The translations under genes were made by a program, and so were the position numbers. DNA of 64,000 nucleotides from CCMP332 sp040218795 (GTDB lineage Bacteria > Bacteroidota > Bacteroidia > Cytophagales > CCMP332). The notes beneath the pieces were generated by a model that was not told where the DNA came from, did not search any database, and was given only the letters and a program-made list of their open reading frames with translations. Shown one piece after another: positions 1 to 9,278 of the stretch. The stretch's first letter is position 1; each line of letters opens with the position of its first letter. Where the stretch lies: contig JAVJQT010000001.1 of assembly GCA_040218795.1 (NCBI GenBank), forward strand, positions 186,001 to 250,000, given 5' to 3'.

Positions 1-40
1 TGACATTTAATCAACGAAGCCATTGCGAAGTTGATTGTAA

Positions 41-580
41 TTGATTGAATTGCTCGAAACACTCATCACATCTAAGACCAGAATAAAATTGCTGGTCAAA
101 TTTTTTTCAAACGCTCACAGCAAGGGTTACCTGAGGAGTTTGGCCAATGAATTTGGTGAATCCACTAATGCCATCCGCCTGGAACTGAATAATTTAAGCG
201 AAGCCGGATTTTTGGTATCCGAAGAAGCCGGAAGAACCATAGAATACCGGGCAAATAGCAAACACCCATTATTTCCTGAATTAAAAAACCTCGCCATGAA
301 ATATTTGGGATTGGATAAGATCGCTGAAGAAGTGGTTCAGAAGTTGGGAGATGTAAAAGGCGCATTTATTCACGGTGATTATACGAAAGGCATCGATAGT
401 GGTTTGATTGATCTGGTTTTGATTGGCCATGTAAATAGAGATAATCTTCATCGATTGGTTGTGAAAGCAGAGAAGATGATTAAAAGAAAAATTAGAGCCA
501 TGATTCTCTCAGAAGAAGAGTTTGTTGGCTTAAAAGATAAATTAGAAGCTGATCAGGCCATTTGGCTGTGGAAAGGTTAA
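41..580 (+). CDS. Winged-helix (ArsR-like) regulator with degenerate nucleotidyltransferase-like domain
   Basis: 179 aa. Residues about 10-75 read as a winged helix-turn-helix: a helix pair around LRSLANEFGESTNAIRLEL, then a wing ending in IEYRAN. The second half (about 100-175) resembles a minimal nucleotidyltransferase fold around HGDYTKG and LIDLVLIG, but the usual GS...SDxD catalytic signature is not intact, so it is probably a regulatory rather than catalytic domain. An in-frame TAA at 38-40 lies directly before TTG 41 and there is no early ATG, so the start must be TTG 41 or TTG 50. It lies upstream of the polysaccharide locus in the same direction, separated by about 360 bp of noncoding DNA. 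A role in controlling that locus is inference from position only. Confidence 0.7.
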   Translation: MIELLETLITSKTRIKLLVKFFSNAHSKGYLRSLANEFGESTNAIRLELNNLSEAGFLVSEEAGRTIEYRANSKHPLFPELKNLAMKYLGLDKIAEEVVQKLGDVKGAFIHGDYTKGIDSGLIDLVLIGHVNRDNLHRLVVKAEKMIKRKIRAMILSEEEFVGLKDKLEADQAIWLWKG

Positions 581-942
581 AAATGAATTATTAAAAATTA
601 AAAATTATTCATTAAATCTACGGACATCGGACTTGAGACTTATGACTCTCTTCGTATTCCGTACTGTTTATTCTGTATGGATTATAATACTTTATTGAAT
701 TAGAGTGATCCGATTCTCTTAAGAGTATTATCGTATTATCCTGCTCCGTTCATGTGACTGAGGAGGCGAAGCTGTGTCAAATCAATTGGCAATTAGAAAT
801 GAGCAATTAGTAATTTTGAAACAGACCTGCACCTAAACTCTAAACTCTAAACTCTCAACCTTAAACCCTAAACTTTAAACTATTTTTCACGCTTCAAATT
901 GAATTTTTAAAGAGATCGCTATAAAACGAGAAATATACTATC
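581..942. other. Noncoding leader region before the polysaccharide locus
   Basis: No convincing gene. Directly after the regulator stop there is an A/T-rich imperfect inverted repeat (582-612). A palindrome CTCTTAAGAG lies near 715-725. The right part holds the heptameric repeat listed separately. I could not identify a clear Bacteroidota promoter (TTTG-N19-TAnnTTTG) in front of the exporter genes, although transcription of the locus most likely starts in this interval. Confidence 0.5.
833..880. repeat. Degenerate heptamer repeat (CTAAACT/CCCTAAA-like), left flank of polysaccharide locus
   Basis: Seven tandem 7-nt units: CTAAACT three times, then CTCAACC, TTAAACC, CTAAACT and a partial TTAAAC. 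Bases 847-874 match 32653-32680 on the far side of the polysaccharide cassette at 27 of 28 positions. Confidence 0.85.
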
Positions 943-1770
943 ATGAATGAGTCCCAAATAACCGTTATTAAACCACAAAAAGGATGGCAACTGATAGATG
1001 TTAAAGAAATTATCAGGTACAAAGACCTATTATATTTTCTTGTATTAAGAGGGATTAAAGCAAAATATGCGCAATCTGTTTTGGGTGTAAGCTGGGCTGT
1101 TATCCAACCATTATTTACGACGCTTGTTTTTACGGTGATTTTTGGAAATTTAGCCCAGGTAAGTTCAGATGGGATTCCCTATGTTATTTTTAGTTTCACA
1201 GCAATGGTCCCATGGAATTATTTCTCAGGTACATTGACGGAATCATCCAATAGTCTTGTGGCAAATGCTAACATGATAACTAAAGTTTATTTTCCAAGAG
1301 TGGTATTGCCTCTGGCTGCAGTATTCACAAAATTACTGGATTTCTGTATCGGTTTTATCACCTTGGCCGGTTTTATGATTTACTTTAGATTTGTCCCCTC
1401 CATTGATGCCCTTTTTATTCCACTTTTACTTTTGATATTGCTTTTAACATCGATGGGTATAGGAATGATATTGTCTGCAATGGCAGTACAATATCGAGAC
1501 GTAAAACACGCCATGACTTTTATGACATCTTTGCTCATGTACGCCGCACCCGTCGTATATCCCGCTTCGCTCATCCCGGAAAAGTATCAGTTTTGGTATG
1601 CTTTAAATCCGATGGTTGGAGTAATTGAAGGTTTTAGAAGTGCACTTTTAAGTACAAATCCGATGCCCTGGAATTTTATTCTTTCAGGCTTTATTGTAGC
1701 AGTAATCGTTTTCGTATTTGGGGCATTTTATTTTAGAAAAATGGAGAAAATTTTTGCAGATGTTGCCTAA
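943..1770 (+). CDS. wzm: ABC-2 type polysaccharide export permease (Wzm)
   Basis: 275 aa, about the usual size for Wzm/RfbD/TagG-type permeases. The N-terminal cytoplasmic stretch is followed by about six hydrophobic segments (roughly residues 33-60, 68-95, 120-150, 155-185, 190-212, 243-268). The hallmark stretch YRDVKHAMTF sits before the fifth segment, and PVVYPASLIPE and NPMVGVIEGFR are typical of the family. The protein forms the inner-membrane channel that moves a lipid-linked glycan to the periplasm and needs the ATPase encoded 21 bp downstream. ATG start. It is the first gene of the locus, and its A+T content is lower than that of the genes from about 2.5 kb on. Confidence 0.93.
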   Translation: MNESQITVIKPQKGWQLIDVKEIIRYKDLLYFLVLRGIKAKYAQSVLGVSWAVIQPLFTTLVFTVIFGNLAQVSSDGIPYVIFSFTAMVPWNYFSGTLTESSNSLVANANMITKVYFPRVVLPLAAVFTKLLDFCIGFITLAGFMIYFRFVPSIDALFIPLLLLILLLTSMGIGMILSAMAVQYRDVKHAMTFMTSLLMYAAPVVYPASLIPEKYQFWYALNPMVGVIEGFRSALLSTNPMPWNFILSGFIVAVIVFVFGAFYFRKMEKIFADVA

Positions 1771-1791
1771 TTAAAACCTTTTGATTAACAA

Positions 1792-3066
1792 TTGAAAACC
1801 ATAGATAAAGATACGGTCATTAGCGTTAAAAACCTTAATAAAAGGTATAGGATAGGTTTAGAAGAAACAAAACAGGAGACTTTTGCGATGCAAATATGGC
1901 ATATGTTAACAGCTCCATTTAGAAATTTTAAAAACCTAAAATCTCTTAGCAATTTCACAGGCACCGAAGACGAAAGTATTTTTTGGGCACTTCGTGATAT
2001 AAATTTTGAAGTTAAAAAAGGAGAAGTCTTGGGTATTATTGGGCATAATGGTGCCGGTAAAAGTACGCTCCTTAAAATACTAAGTCGTATCACCGAGCCA
2101 ACGGAAGGGGAAATTCAAATTAAAGGTCGTGTGTCTTCATTGTTGGAAGTTGGAACCGGATTTCATCCTGATTTGACTGGTAGAGAAAATGTATACATGA
2201 ATGGAACAATTTTGGGGATGTCTAAAAAAGAGATCGATTCAAAATTCAAGGAGATTCATGAATTTTCCGGAATAGGAAAATACATTGACACACCGGTTAA
2301 GCGCTATTCTTCCGGAATGAAAGTAAGGCTTGCATTTTCAGTCGCAGCTCACCTCGATCCTGAAATTCTAATTATTGATGAAGTATTGGCAGTGGGAGAT
2401 GCCGAATTTCAAAAGAAATGTCTTGGCAAAATGGAAGATGTGGCTGGGAAAGGAAGAACAGTTTTGTTTGTAAGTCATAATATGGCGGCAGTACAAAATT
2501 TATGTACTCGAGCATTACTTTTAAACAAAGGATTATTAGTAGAAAATGGAGAAACTCATTTGATTATAGACAATTATTTGAATTCTTTTAAACAAAATGC
2601 AATTGCCAATATAAATTCAAATAAGAAAACAAGTAAAGTATTTATAAAAGATATTAGCCTTAATTCAAGAGAAAAATTTAACAATGTTAAAAGTGGAGAT
2701 GATGTTGATTTAATAATAAATATTGCTAAAGGAGACAATTATAGCGAAAAGGATGAATTATCTATTGCTATTCATTTTTACGATAGTCAAGGAAAAAGAT
2801 TGTTTGTATGTAGTCCATCATTTTATAATAAATCGCTTGGGTGTTTAAGTAATGTTGATATTATCAAATGTAAAATCGAAAATTTTCCTTTAGCAGAAGG
2901 AAACTATTCAATTAATATTTGGTACTCTGTGAATAATGAACCCTATCCAGAAATTGACAATGCTTTAAGTTTTTCTGTTTATCCTGGAGACTTTTATAAA
3001 TCGGGTAGATTACCAAAAAAAGATAAAGGAAGCTTGTTTTTAGTGAAACAAAATTGGACAATATGA
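1792..3066 (+). CDS. wzt: Polysaccharide ABC exporter ATPase with C-terminal glycan-recognition domain (Wzt)
   Basis: 424 aa. The ABC domain covers about 1-255: Walker A GHNGAGKST (84-92), signature YSSGMKVRL, Walker B ILIIDEVLAVGD, and the switch histidine in VSHN. About 170 further residues follow, the position and size expected of the Wzt C-terminal beta-sandwich that recognises the modified non-reducing end of the glycan in O9a-type systems. TTG start at 1792, as no ATG precedes the conserved ISVKNL strand. The C-terminal domain is clearly more A/T-rich than the ATPase half, suggesting a variable or exchanged part. It partners with Wzm upstream; the sulfotransferase ATG overlaps its stop. 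Confidence 0.93.
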   Translation: MKTIDKDTVISVKNLNKRYRIGLEETKQETFAMQIWHMLTAPFRNFKNLKSLSNFTGTEDESIFWALRDINFEVKKGEVLGIIGHNGAGKSTLLKILSRITEPTEGEIQIKGRVSSLLEVGTGFHPDLTGRENVYMNGTILGMSKKEIDSKFKEIHEFSGIGKYIDTPVKRYSSGMKVRLAFSVAAHLDPEILIIDEVLAVGDAEFQKKCLGKMEDVAGKGRTVLFVSHNMAAVQNLCTRALLLNKGLLVENGETHLIIDNYLNSFKQNAIANINSNKKTSKVFIKDISLNSREKFNNVKSGDDVDLIINIAKGDNYSEKDELSIAIHFYDSQGKRLFVCSPSFYNKSLGCLSNVDIIKCKIENFPLAEGNYSINIWYSVNNEPYPEIDNALSFSVYPGDFYKSGRLPKKDKGSLFLVKQNWTI

Positions 3067-3866
3067 AATTGTTTAAAGACATTAAACCGAAAGAAATTGA
3101 TATAATATCTTATCCAAAAAGTGGCAGAACATGGCTTTCTATTATGATCGGATCATATTTAGCACGTCATTTTGGATTAGATGAAGCTCAATTCATTTTT
3201 TCAAAAGAGTTAACATCAATCTCTAAAAAAATAAATAAAATTGGCTTAATTAAGATACATCATGATGGGCCAAATTTTTTGAAAAAACCTGAAGAATTAA
3301 CAATAGATAAAAGTGAATACAAAACACATAAAGTTGTCTTTTTAGTCAGAGACCCAAGAGATATTGTTGTATCTGCTTATTTTGAAAAAAATAAGAGAGT
3401 TCCTGCCAGACTAGAAGACCATCCTTATGAGGAATATTTTAAAGGATCAATTAATAAATTCTTGTATCACGACATTGGCAGTTTATCTACCATTATTAGA
3501 TTCTATAATATTTGGAAAGAGAATTTCAACCTTCCATCGGATATGATAATTATGAAATATGAAAACCTTGTAAATAATACCTGTATTGAATTTTTGAATA
3601 TTTTGAGATTTCTCGGGATCAATTCACCCAATATCGAATTGGTTAAGTCGATTGTCTCAGAAAATAGTTTTGATAATTTGAGAACAAAGGAAGAAAAAAA
3701 CGTCTATAATGATTATTCTTTAAAACCAGGAGACAAAAGTGATTCTGAAAGTTTTAAAGTAAGAAAAGGAAAAATAGGAGGATACGTCGATTATTTTGAC
3801 GAAAACGAAATAAAGTATTTAAATGATCAAATTGCATCAAAGTTAGATTCAATATACAAGTATTAA
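3063..3866 (+). CDS. Sulfotransferase family protein
   Basis: About 267 aa. The N-terminal YPKSGRTW (residues 17-24) is the 5'-phosphosulfate loop of PAPS-dependent sulfotransferases. Near residue 97 LVRDPRDIVVSAY gives the 3'-phosphate motif with its Arg and Ser. The C-terminal RKGKIGGY is the usual last PAPS contact. It would move sulfate from PAPS to a hydroxyl of the sugar chain. I chose ATG 3063, which overlaps the wzt stop in an ATGA arrangement; TTG 3054 in the same frame is also possible. The methyltransferase follows with a TAATG overlap. The position directly after the Wzt glycan-binding domain suggests it modifies the exported glycan; the acceptor is unknown. Confidence 0.88.
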   Translation: MKLFKDIKPKEIDIISYPKSGRTWLSIMIGSYLARHFGLDEAQFIFSKELTSISKKINKIGLIKIHHDGPNFLKKPEELTIDKSEYKTHKVVFLVRDPRDIVVSAYFEKNKRVPARLEDHPYEEYFKGSINKFLYHDIGSLSTIIRFYNIWKENFNLPSDMIIMKYENLVNNTCIEFLNILRFLGINSPNIELVKSIVSENSFDNLRTKEEKNVYNDYSLKPGDKSDSESFKVRKGKIGGYVDYFDENEIKYLNDQIASKLDSIYKY

Positions 3867-4816
3867 TGAAGAAGTTTTTAATTAAAAATCTAAATAACGA
3901 AAGCTCCGAAACTGGCTCGAATTACAAGCATCATATTGAATCAATTACAATTGATGGTATTCCGAGATTTGTAAATATAGAGGACAATTATTCTGAAAAT
4001 TTCGGTTATCAATGGAATAAATGGCATTCAATTTTATCAGATAAACGCCACCCTAATAATTCTGGGAAAAAATACGATACAATAGTAAAAAGGACCAAAT
4101 TTGATAAGTTGGAAACGAAGGATAAGACCATTTTAGAATGTGGTTGTGGAGGAGGTGATGATACTGAGGTATTGTTAAAATTTCCTTTTTCGGAAATACA
4201 TGCTTTTGATCTTAGCAATGCGGTCGATAGAGCAGCTAAATTTTTGAAAGATCCAAGATTAGTGTTTTCACAGGCCAGTATCTTTGATATTCCTTATGAA
4301 GATGAGTCATTTGATTTCGTGTATTGCCATAGGGTATTGCAACACACCCCAGATCCGGAAAAGGCATTAAAAAGCATTATGTCAAAAGTAAAACCAGGTG
4401 GGGTTCTATTTGTACATAGCTATCATAAATCTAAAAATTATATGAGGCATTTTAAATACAAATACCGTTTCATTACAAAAAGAATATCCGTTAAGAAAAT
4501 CGAATGGTTTTTAGATAAGTATGCAAATACAATGCACAATCTTATTGAGAAAATGAACCAAAACAGATTTTTAAAGAAAATGGCATATGCCTTCATTCCT
4601 TTAGAATACACCCAAAGTTTTGGAAACTTTTCACGAGCTGAAATTATTGAACTTGAAAAACTAGTAACGTTTGATGCATTAACACCTGCTTATGATAAGC
4701 CAATGACCTGGGAAACAATGAAAAATATGGTCGAATCTGAAAATTTCGAGATATTGTTTTCCAATCCAAACCCAAGTGGATCACCTATTTATTTGACTGC
4801 AAGAAAAATTATATAA
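3866..4816 (+). CDS. Class I SAM-dependent methyltransferase
   Basis: 316 aa. The Methyltransf_11-type core lies at about 85-195: motif I ILECGCGGGDD, an acidic end of strand 2 (HAFDLS), SFDFVYCHRVLQHTPDP as motif II, and KVKPGGVLFVHSYH as motif III. The C-terminal 120 residues are helical and probably bind the substrate. It uses S-adenosylmethionine; a sugar hydroxyl or carboxyl in the polysaccharide is the likely acceptor, by context. ATG 3866 overlaps the previous stop by one base, and the next gene starts the same way, pointing to coupled translation. Confidence 0.88.
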   Translation: MKKFLIKNLNNESSETGSNYKHHIESITIDGIPRFVNIEDNYSENFGYQWNKWHSILSDKRHPNNSGKKYDTIVKRTKFDKLETKDKTILECGCGGGDDTEVLLKFPFSEIHAFDLSNAVDRAAKFLKDPRLVFSQASIFDIPYEDESFDFVYCHRVLQHTPDPEKALKSIMSKVKPGGVLFVHSYHKSKNYMRHFKYKYRFITKRISVKKIEWFLDKYANTMHNLIEKMNQNRFLKKMAYAFIPLEYTQSFGNFSRAEIIELEKLVTFDALTPAYDKPMTWETMKNMVESENFEILFSNPNPSGSPIYLTARKII

Positions 4817-6615
4817 TGTGTGGAATTCTTGTAAGAAGTAATTCCAATTTAGAAATTGATAAAAATATTTGCAGGGCTTCTCTGAACTCTATGATTCATC
4901 GTGGTCCGGATGACCATGGCTTAAGTTATTTTGAAAATAATATGGTCGTTCTTGGTCATCGAAGATTATCAATTGTTGATCTAAGTGAATCCGGGAGACA
5001 GCCACTATGCAATGAGGACGGCTCTTTATGGATCTCCTTTAATGGTGAAATATATAATTATCTTGAACTGAGGTCGCAGCTTGTAAATAAAGGTCATATT
5101 TTCAAATCTCAGACAGACACAGAAGTCATTTTACATGCTTATGAAGAATGGGGTGAATTAGGTGTATTGGAAAGGTTAAATGGAATGTTTTCTTTTTGTA
5201 TTTATGATAATCTAAAAAAAGAATTCTTCTGTGCACGAGATAGAATCGGGATTAAACCCTTTTTTTATTATAAGGATAGTAAAACGTTCATTGCTGCTTC
5301 TGAAGTCAAAGCAATTTTAAAGTGGGACGATATCAATAAGGATTTAGATCGTTCAAAATTTATAGACTATTTCAATTATTTCTACGTACCCGGCCCAGCC
5401 ACAATTTGGAAAAATATTTTTCAGTTAGCCCCCGGGCATTATTTGAAATTCAAAAAAGGAGAATCACCTGAAGCTAAACAATATTGGTCACTCGATTCTA
5501 AAATTGTAAATACAAATAATAAAAAAGCAGAAGAGGAAAGTTGGGATTTGTTAAATGATGCTATTTCAAAGCAAATGATTGCTGATGTTCCTGTTGGCGT
5601 ATTGTTAAGTGGGGGCTATGATTCAGCCACACTATTATGGCATGCAAGTAAATCCAATCCAAATGTTGCATCATTTAATATTGGATTTAAGGGTTTTGAC
5701 AAAAGCGAACATAAGGAAGCTGCTGAAATTTCAGATTTCGTAGGAAATGAACATCACAATATGATGTTAAGTGAAAACTACATGGATGATCTGGAAATGT
5801 TGTTTAACTGGTATGACGAACCTTATGCTATCACTTCTATGATGTCCTATTTTCAGGTTTCCAAAATGGCATCTGCTTCAAGAAAAGTAGTGCTTGCAGG
5901 AGATGGAGGAGATGAAGCGTTTGGGGGTTATAATTGGTATAATATGATCTATGATCAAACCCAAAATTTTGGAATTCGAAATACAATTCATTCCTTATTT
6001 CCGGATAAGCGCAAAGAATTTTTAAATAAAAAATATCATCAGGTTATGGGAGGTGGTGGTAATAAACCATATCGATATATGGATTTATTATCACAGGATA
6101 TTTATAAAGACAATGATTATAACCTTTACCATAGCTATGAAATGGAAGACATTTCAAATTATTCAGGATCCGTTAAATATTTTCAAAAACTAGATTATAA
6201 ACGATTTGTTCCGGAAGCAGCCCTAATCAGAGCAGATAGGTCATCAATGGCAAATTCACTAGAGGTTCGGGTGCCTTTCCTGGATCATAGACTGATAGAA
6301 CTTTCTTTGTCCTGGCCGGAAAAGATCTTGTATTCAAATAAGGTTAAAAAAGCAAGGCTTTATGCCAATCTGTCGAAAATTTTTCCGGAAAGGATTTTAA
6401 ATTTCCCCAAACGAGGATTCGGAAACCCTACTAAATATTTCTTTGAAAATTCATCAAAAACCAAAGATAGAATTCTTTCAAGTGATTTGTTTACCGATGG
6501 GATATTGAATAAAGAGATAAAAACCAATTCTTTAAAAGATATGGGCAGAAAGGATTTATGGTTGTTAATTGTTTTAGAATATTGGTATTCCAAATGGATT
6601 AAAAATGGAAATTAA
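4816..6615 (+). CDS. asnB: Asparagine synthase (glutamine-hydrolysing) family amidotransferase
   Basis: 599 aa, close to the normal length for AsnB/WbpS-type enzymes. After Met the catalytic Cys2 starts the class II glutaminase domain (MCGIL, RGPDDHG, NGEIYNY). The synthetase domain has the PP-loop SGGYDS (265-270) and a later GDGGDEAFGGY motif. In polysaccharide loci such enzymes often amidate uronic acids rather than making free asparagine, so the sugar-amidation role is likely but not proven. One-base overlap with the methyltransferase before it and an 11-base overlap with the gene after it. Confidence 0.9.
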   Translation: MCGILVRSNSNLEIDKNICRASLNSMIHRGPDDHGLSYFENNMVVLGHRRLSIVDLSESGRQPLCNEDGSLWISFNGEIYNYLELRSQLVNKGHIFKSQTDTEVILHAYEEWGELGVLERLNGMFSFCIYDNLKKEFFCARDRIGIKPFFYYKDSKTFIAASEVKAILKWDDINKDLDRSKFIDYFNYFYVPGPATIWKNIFQLAPGHYLKFKKGESPEAKQYWSLDSKIVNTNNKKAEEESWDLLNDAISKQMIADVPVGVLLSGGYDSATLLWHASKSNPNVASFNIGFKGFDKSEHKEAAEISDFVGNEHHNMMLSENYMDDLEMLFNWYDEPYAITSMMSYFQVSKMASASRKVVLAGDGGDEAFGGYNWYNMIYDQTQNFGIRNTIHSLFPDKRKEFLNKKYHQVMGGGGNKPYRYMDLLSQDIYKDNDYNLYHSYEMEDISNYSGSVKYFQKLDYKRFVPEAALIRADRSSMANSLEVRVPFLDHRLIELSLSWPEKILYSNKVKKARLYANLSKIFPERILNFPKRGFGNPTKYFFENSSKTKDRILSSDLFTDGILNKEIKTNSLKDMGRKDLWLLIVLEYWYSKWIKNGN

Positions 6616-7279
6616 CAGAAAATTCAGAGCACCCAGAATATGGTCAAATGATGAGCTAAGAAAATTCGCCCATTTATTTGAAGGTGATGTGATAAATGTC
6701 AGCGGTTGGAAAGATGAAGATAAACAAGGGAGCTCCTACAAAAACTACTTTGTAAAATCTAAGTCCTATACTATTTCCAATTATAAATCTGAAGCCAGAG
6801 GGTTTCAGGGAAATGATGGAGAGATTTATCTGGATCTTGAAAAAGAGCTTCCCATTGAATTACATAATAAATTTGATGTAGTGTTTAATCATACCACACT
6901 CGAGCACATTTATCATGTAAACACGGCCATAAAAAACTTATGCCAATTGTCGAAAGATGCCATTGTACTGGTTGTTCCTTTTTTACAGGAAATGCATGGA
7001 GAGTATGGAGATTATTGGAGGTTTACACCATCTGCAATCATAAGAATGCTCAGCGATAACGGTTTTAGTGCCCATTATTTATCATTTAATAAAGAACCAC
7101 TAACGTCTGTATATGTTTTTTGCATTGCATTCAGAGATTCAGATAAATGGAATGATCGGATAGAAAAAAATATTCAAAGTGGTTTGGATCTTAGCAATCG
7201 AAAAGAAGGAATTATAGGATTTAATGCACATGGTGAATTAAGTCAGTCAAAAAAGAAAAGAAAATTTGGGTTGTTTTAA
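6605..7279 (+). CDS. Putative SAM-dependent methyltransferase
   Basis: 224 aa. The strand-4 region FDVVFNHTTLEHIYHV and the following helix match class I methyltransferases, and VPFLQEMHGEYGDYWRFTP is typical of a subgroup found in surface-polysaccharide clusters. Motif I (the glycine-rich SAM loop) is poorly preserved (VINVSGWKDEDKQG), so activity is uncertain. ATG start 11 bases inside the end of asnB. The C-terminus is basic and lysine-rich. A further glycan tailoring step is inferred from context. Confidence 0.65.
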   Translation: MEINRKFRAPRIWSNDELRKFAHLFEGDVINVSGWKDEDKQGSSYKNYFVKSKSYTISNYKSEARGFQGNDGEIYLDLEKELPIELHNKFDVVFNHTTLEHIYHVNTAIKNLCQLSKDAIVLVVPFLQEMHGEYGDYWRFTPSAIIRMLSDNGFSAHYLSFNKEPLTSVYVFCIAFRDSDKWNDRIEKNIQSGLDLSNRKEGIIGFNAHGELSQSKKKRKFGLF

Positions 7280-7300
7280 TGGAATCAATTAATCATTAAA

Positions 7301-8200
7301 TTGAACAATTCTGTATTTGTTGTAATCCGGTCAGTTGGCGAGCTTACAACTGATGTATGTCTGGAAAAGATTAGGACTCAAATTGAAGATAATTCTATAG
7401 CAGTAATTAAAGAAAAACCATTTAGTAATGCCGTTAAAAAAACATTCGAATTAGGAATTAAGTCGGGTAAGAAATGGACTTTGGCGGTTGATGCAGATAT
7501 TTTATTGACTGAATCTTCTATCTCAAATTTGATAAATCAGGCAGAACAATTGCCGGATGATTTCTTTATGATTCAGGGTAGAGTATTGGACAAACTATTT
7601 GGTTTTGCACGCAATGGTGGCCCTCATTTATTCAGAACAGGATTGTGCGATAAAGCTTTGATGATGATTCCGGATTCAAAAAATGAAATAAGACCTGAGG
7701 GAGCAACCGTAAATGCCATGATAGATAAAGGTTATCATCGGTATAAAGGAAAAGACATTTATGGCATACACGATTTTAATCAATCTAATTTTGATATTTT
7801 CAGAAAAGCATACGCTTATGGATTAAAATTTAGGGATATGGCTCCATATTTTTTAGGTGAATGGGCGAAAAAAAGAAAGTTCGATCCACAGTTTGACATA
7901 GCCATTTGTGCCTTCTCTCTGGCTTTAGGAAGAAATAAAACATCTCAAGTAGACGAATCATATTTACATGAAATATTTGAAAAAATCGATTATAACGATT
8001 TGAAAAATAGTGTCAATAATCATATTGAATCAGTAAGTGATTTTATTTCTCAATATAAAATATCCCCTCGCGCATATTCAGAGCATAAAAAGCACAATAG
8101 CATTTTGAGATCTGATAAAAATGATAAAATAAAGGCCCCGTCGAGGTTCAAAAGAAGAATTCTAAAGAAGGTAGAGAATTGGATTCAAAAGAGGCAATAA
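7301..8200 (+). CDS. Putative GT-A type glycosyltransferase
   Basis: 299 aa. A nucleotide-sugar-like N-terminal half contains WTLAVDADILL (about residues 62-72), which looks like the DxD metal site of GT-A enzymes, followed by IQGRVLDKLFG and a later IYGIHDFNQSN stretch. It is not a textbook GT2 protein, and the family assignment rests mainly on the DxD strand and the surroundings. TTG start at 7301; no ATG lies close to the expected N-terminus. The C-terminal tail is strongly basic, as in membrane-associated transferases. Four bases separate it from the next gene. Confidence 0.5.
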   Translation: MNNSVFVVIRSVGELTTDVCLEKIRTQIEDNSIAVIKEKPFSNAVKKTFELGIKSGKKWTLAVDADILLTESSISNLINQAEQLPDDFFMIQGRVLDKLFGFARNGGPHLFRTGLCDKALMMIPDSKNEIRPEGATVNAMIDKGYHRYKGKDIYGIHDFNQSNFDIFRKAYAYGLKFRDMAPYFLGEWAKKRKFDPQFDIAICAFSLALGRNKTSQVDESYLHEIFEKIDYNDLKNSVNNHIESVSDFISQYKISPRAYSEHKKHNSILRSDKNDKIKAPSRFKRRILKKVENWIQKRQ

Positions 8201-8204
8201 ATAA

Positions 8205-9278
8205 TTGATTGAAATAAAACATGTAAACCACCTTCCAAAGGAGTTTGTGCAGCTATGTCATGAAAATGAACATTATACAATACATCAGTCTTTGCCTTTT
8301 GTAAATGCCTATTTGAAGTACTTTTTAGGTGAGAATCATATATTTTGTCTTTTGGCCTATGATAAAGGCAGACTTGTTTCGGTCTTGGCTTCTGAAATTA
8401 AAAAAACACGTTTTTTAAAGTTATTCAGCTATTTTGAAATACAGGAATTAGGTCACTCTGTAAATGACTTTTATAATATCCCTGGGGATAAAAGATATTC
8501 AGAGGAAATTAGTACGGCCTTTTTAAATTGGTTCAAAAATAACAGCGCCAGTTGGAATAGAATTAATTTTTCATTTATCCCAAGTATAAATGAGACAGGA
8601 AATCTTTTAACGGCTAAACTGGCAAAGGAATTTGATGGCAAGGTATATTCCGAAAGAAATTATTTCAAAATTGACACTTCCATATCCTGGGAAGAATATT
8701 TCACAGCAGAGATAAATAAAAAACTACGAGATGTAAGAGGAAGGTTAAATAGAATAAAACGCAATGGTCATGAGGTAAAAGTTGAATATATTAATTCCGG
8801 TATATTGAATTACTTACCTGATTTTTTAATACATTTTTCCAAAAGAAGAACAGACAAACAACAATCCAATAGCTATGAGAATTTTTCAAAAAAACAATTG
8901 ATTGAATATGTTGTAAAAAATCAGTCAGACACTTGCAAAGTGCAATTGGCTTTATTAAAGGATGAAAAAGACAATATTTGGGCTTATCAACTGGATTTGC
9001 TTGATACGTTAAAAGGAATTTGGTATCACTACGCACCTGTATTTAATGATAAATACTACGAATTTTCACCGGGAAAAGTTTTGCTGTTTCTGACCCTGCA
9101 AGATGCTTTTGCAAATAAAAATATTCTTGAATTTAATTTTATGCGAGGCGAATCATCCTATAAACAACAATTTACCGACTCTTCTGAAAAATACTTGCAT
9201 TGCAGGGTGGTCAATGATAAAACCTGGAAATACAAATTGAATAGAATGCTTTTAAATTTAAAGAACTTATTTAATTGA
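8205..9278 (+). CDS. FemAB/CelD-like GNAT acyltransferase
   Basis: 357 aa. The layout is that of the BcsL/CelD (Acetyltransf_6) type: an N-terminal GNAT-like lobe, then a helix KLRDVRGRLNRIKRNGHEVKVE (residues about 170-190), the second lobe VQLALLKDEKDNIWAYQLDL, a substrate-site strand GIWYHYAPVFNDKYYEFSPGK, and the closing LEFNFMRGESSYKQQF. Such proteins acylate sugars, or add amino acids in the FemAB case. TTG start at 8205, right behind the previous stop. The stop overlaps the TTG of the deacetylase. The acyl donor and acceptor cannot be read from the sequence. Confidence 0.75.
   Translation: MIEIKHVNHLPKEFVQLCHENEHYTIHQSLPFVNAYLKYFLGENHIFCLLAYDKGRLVSVLASEIKKTRFLKLFSYFEIQELGHSVNDFYNIPGDKRYSEEISTAFLNWFKNNSASWNRINFSFIPSINETGNLLTAKLAKEFDGKVYSERNYFKIDTSISWEEYFTAEINKKLRDVRGRLNRIKRNGHEVKVEYINSGILNYLPDFLIHFSKRRTDKQQSNSYENFSKKQLIEYVVKNQSDTCKVQLALLKDEKDNIWAYQLDLLDTLKGIWYHYAPVFNDKYYEFSPGKVLLFLTLQDAFANKNILEFNFMRGESSYKQQFTDSSEKYLHCRVVNDKTWKYKLNRMLLNLKNLFN

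Noticed and set aside
833..880. True telomere or linear-replicon end because of CCCTAAA-like units
   Set aside because: The tract is short, degenerate, internal and flanked by genes on both sides; a second copy lies 32 kb away.
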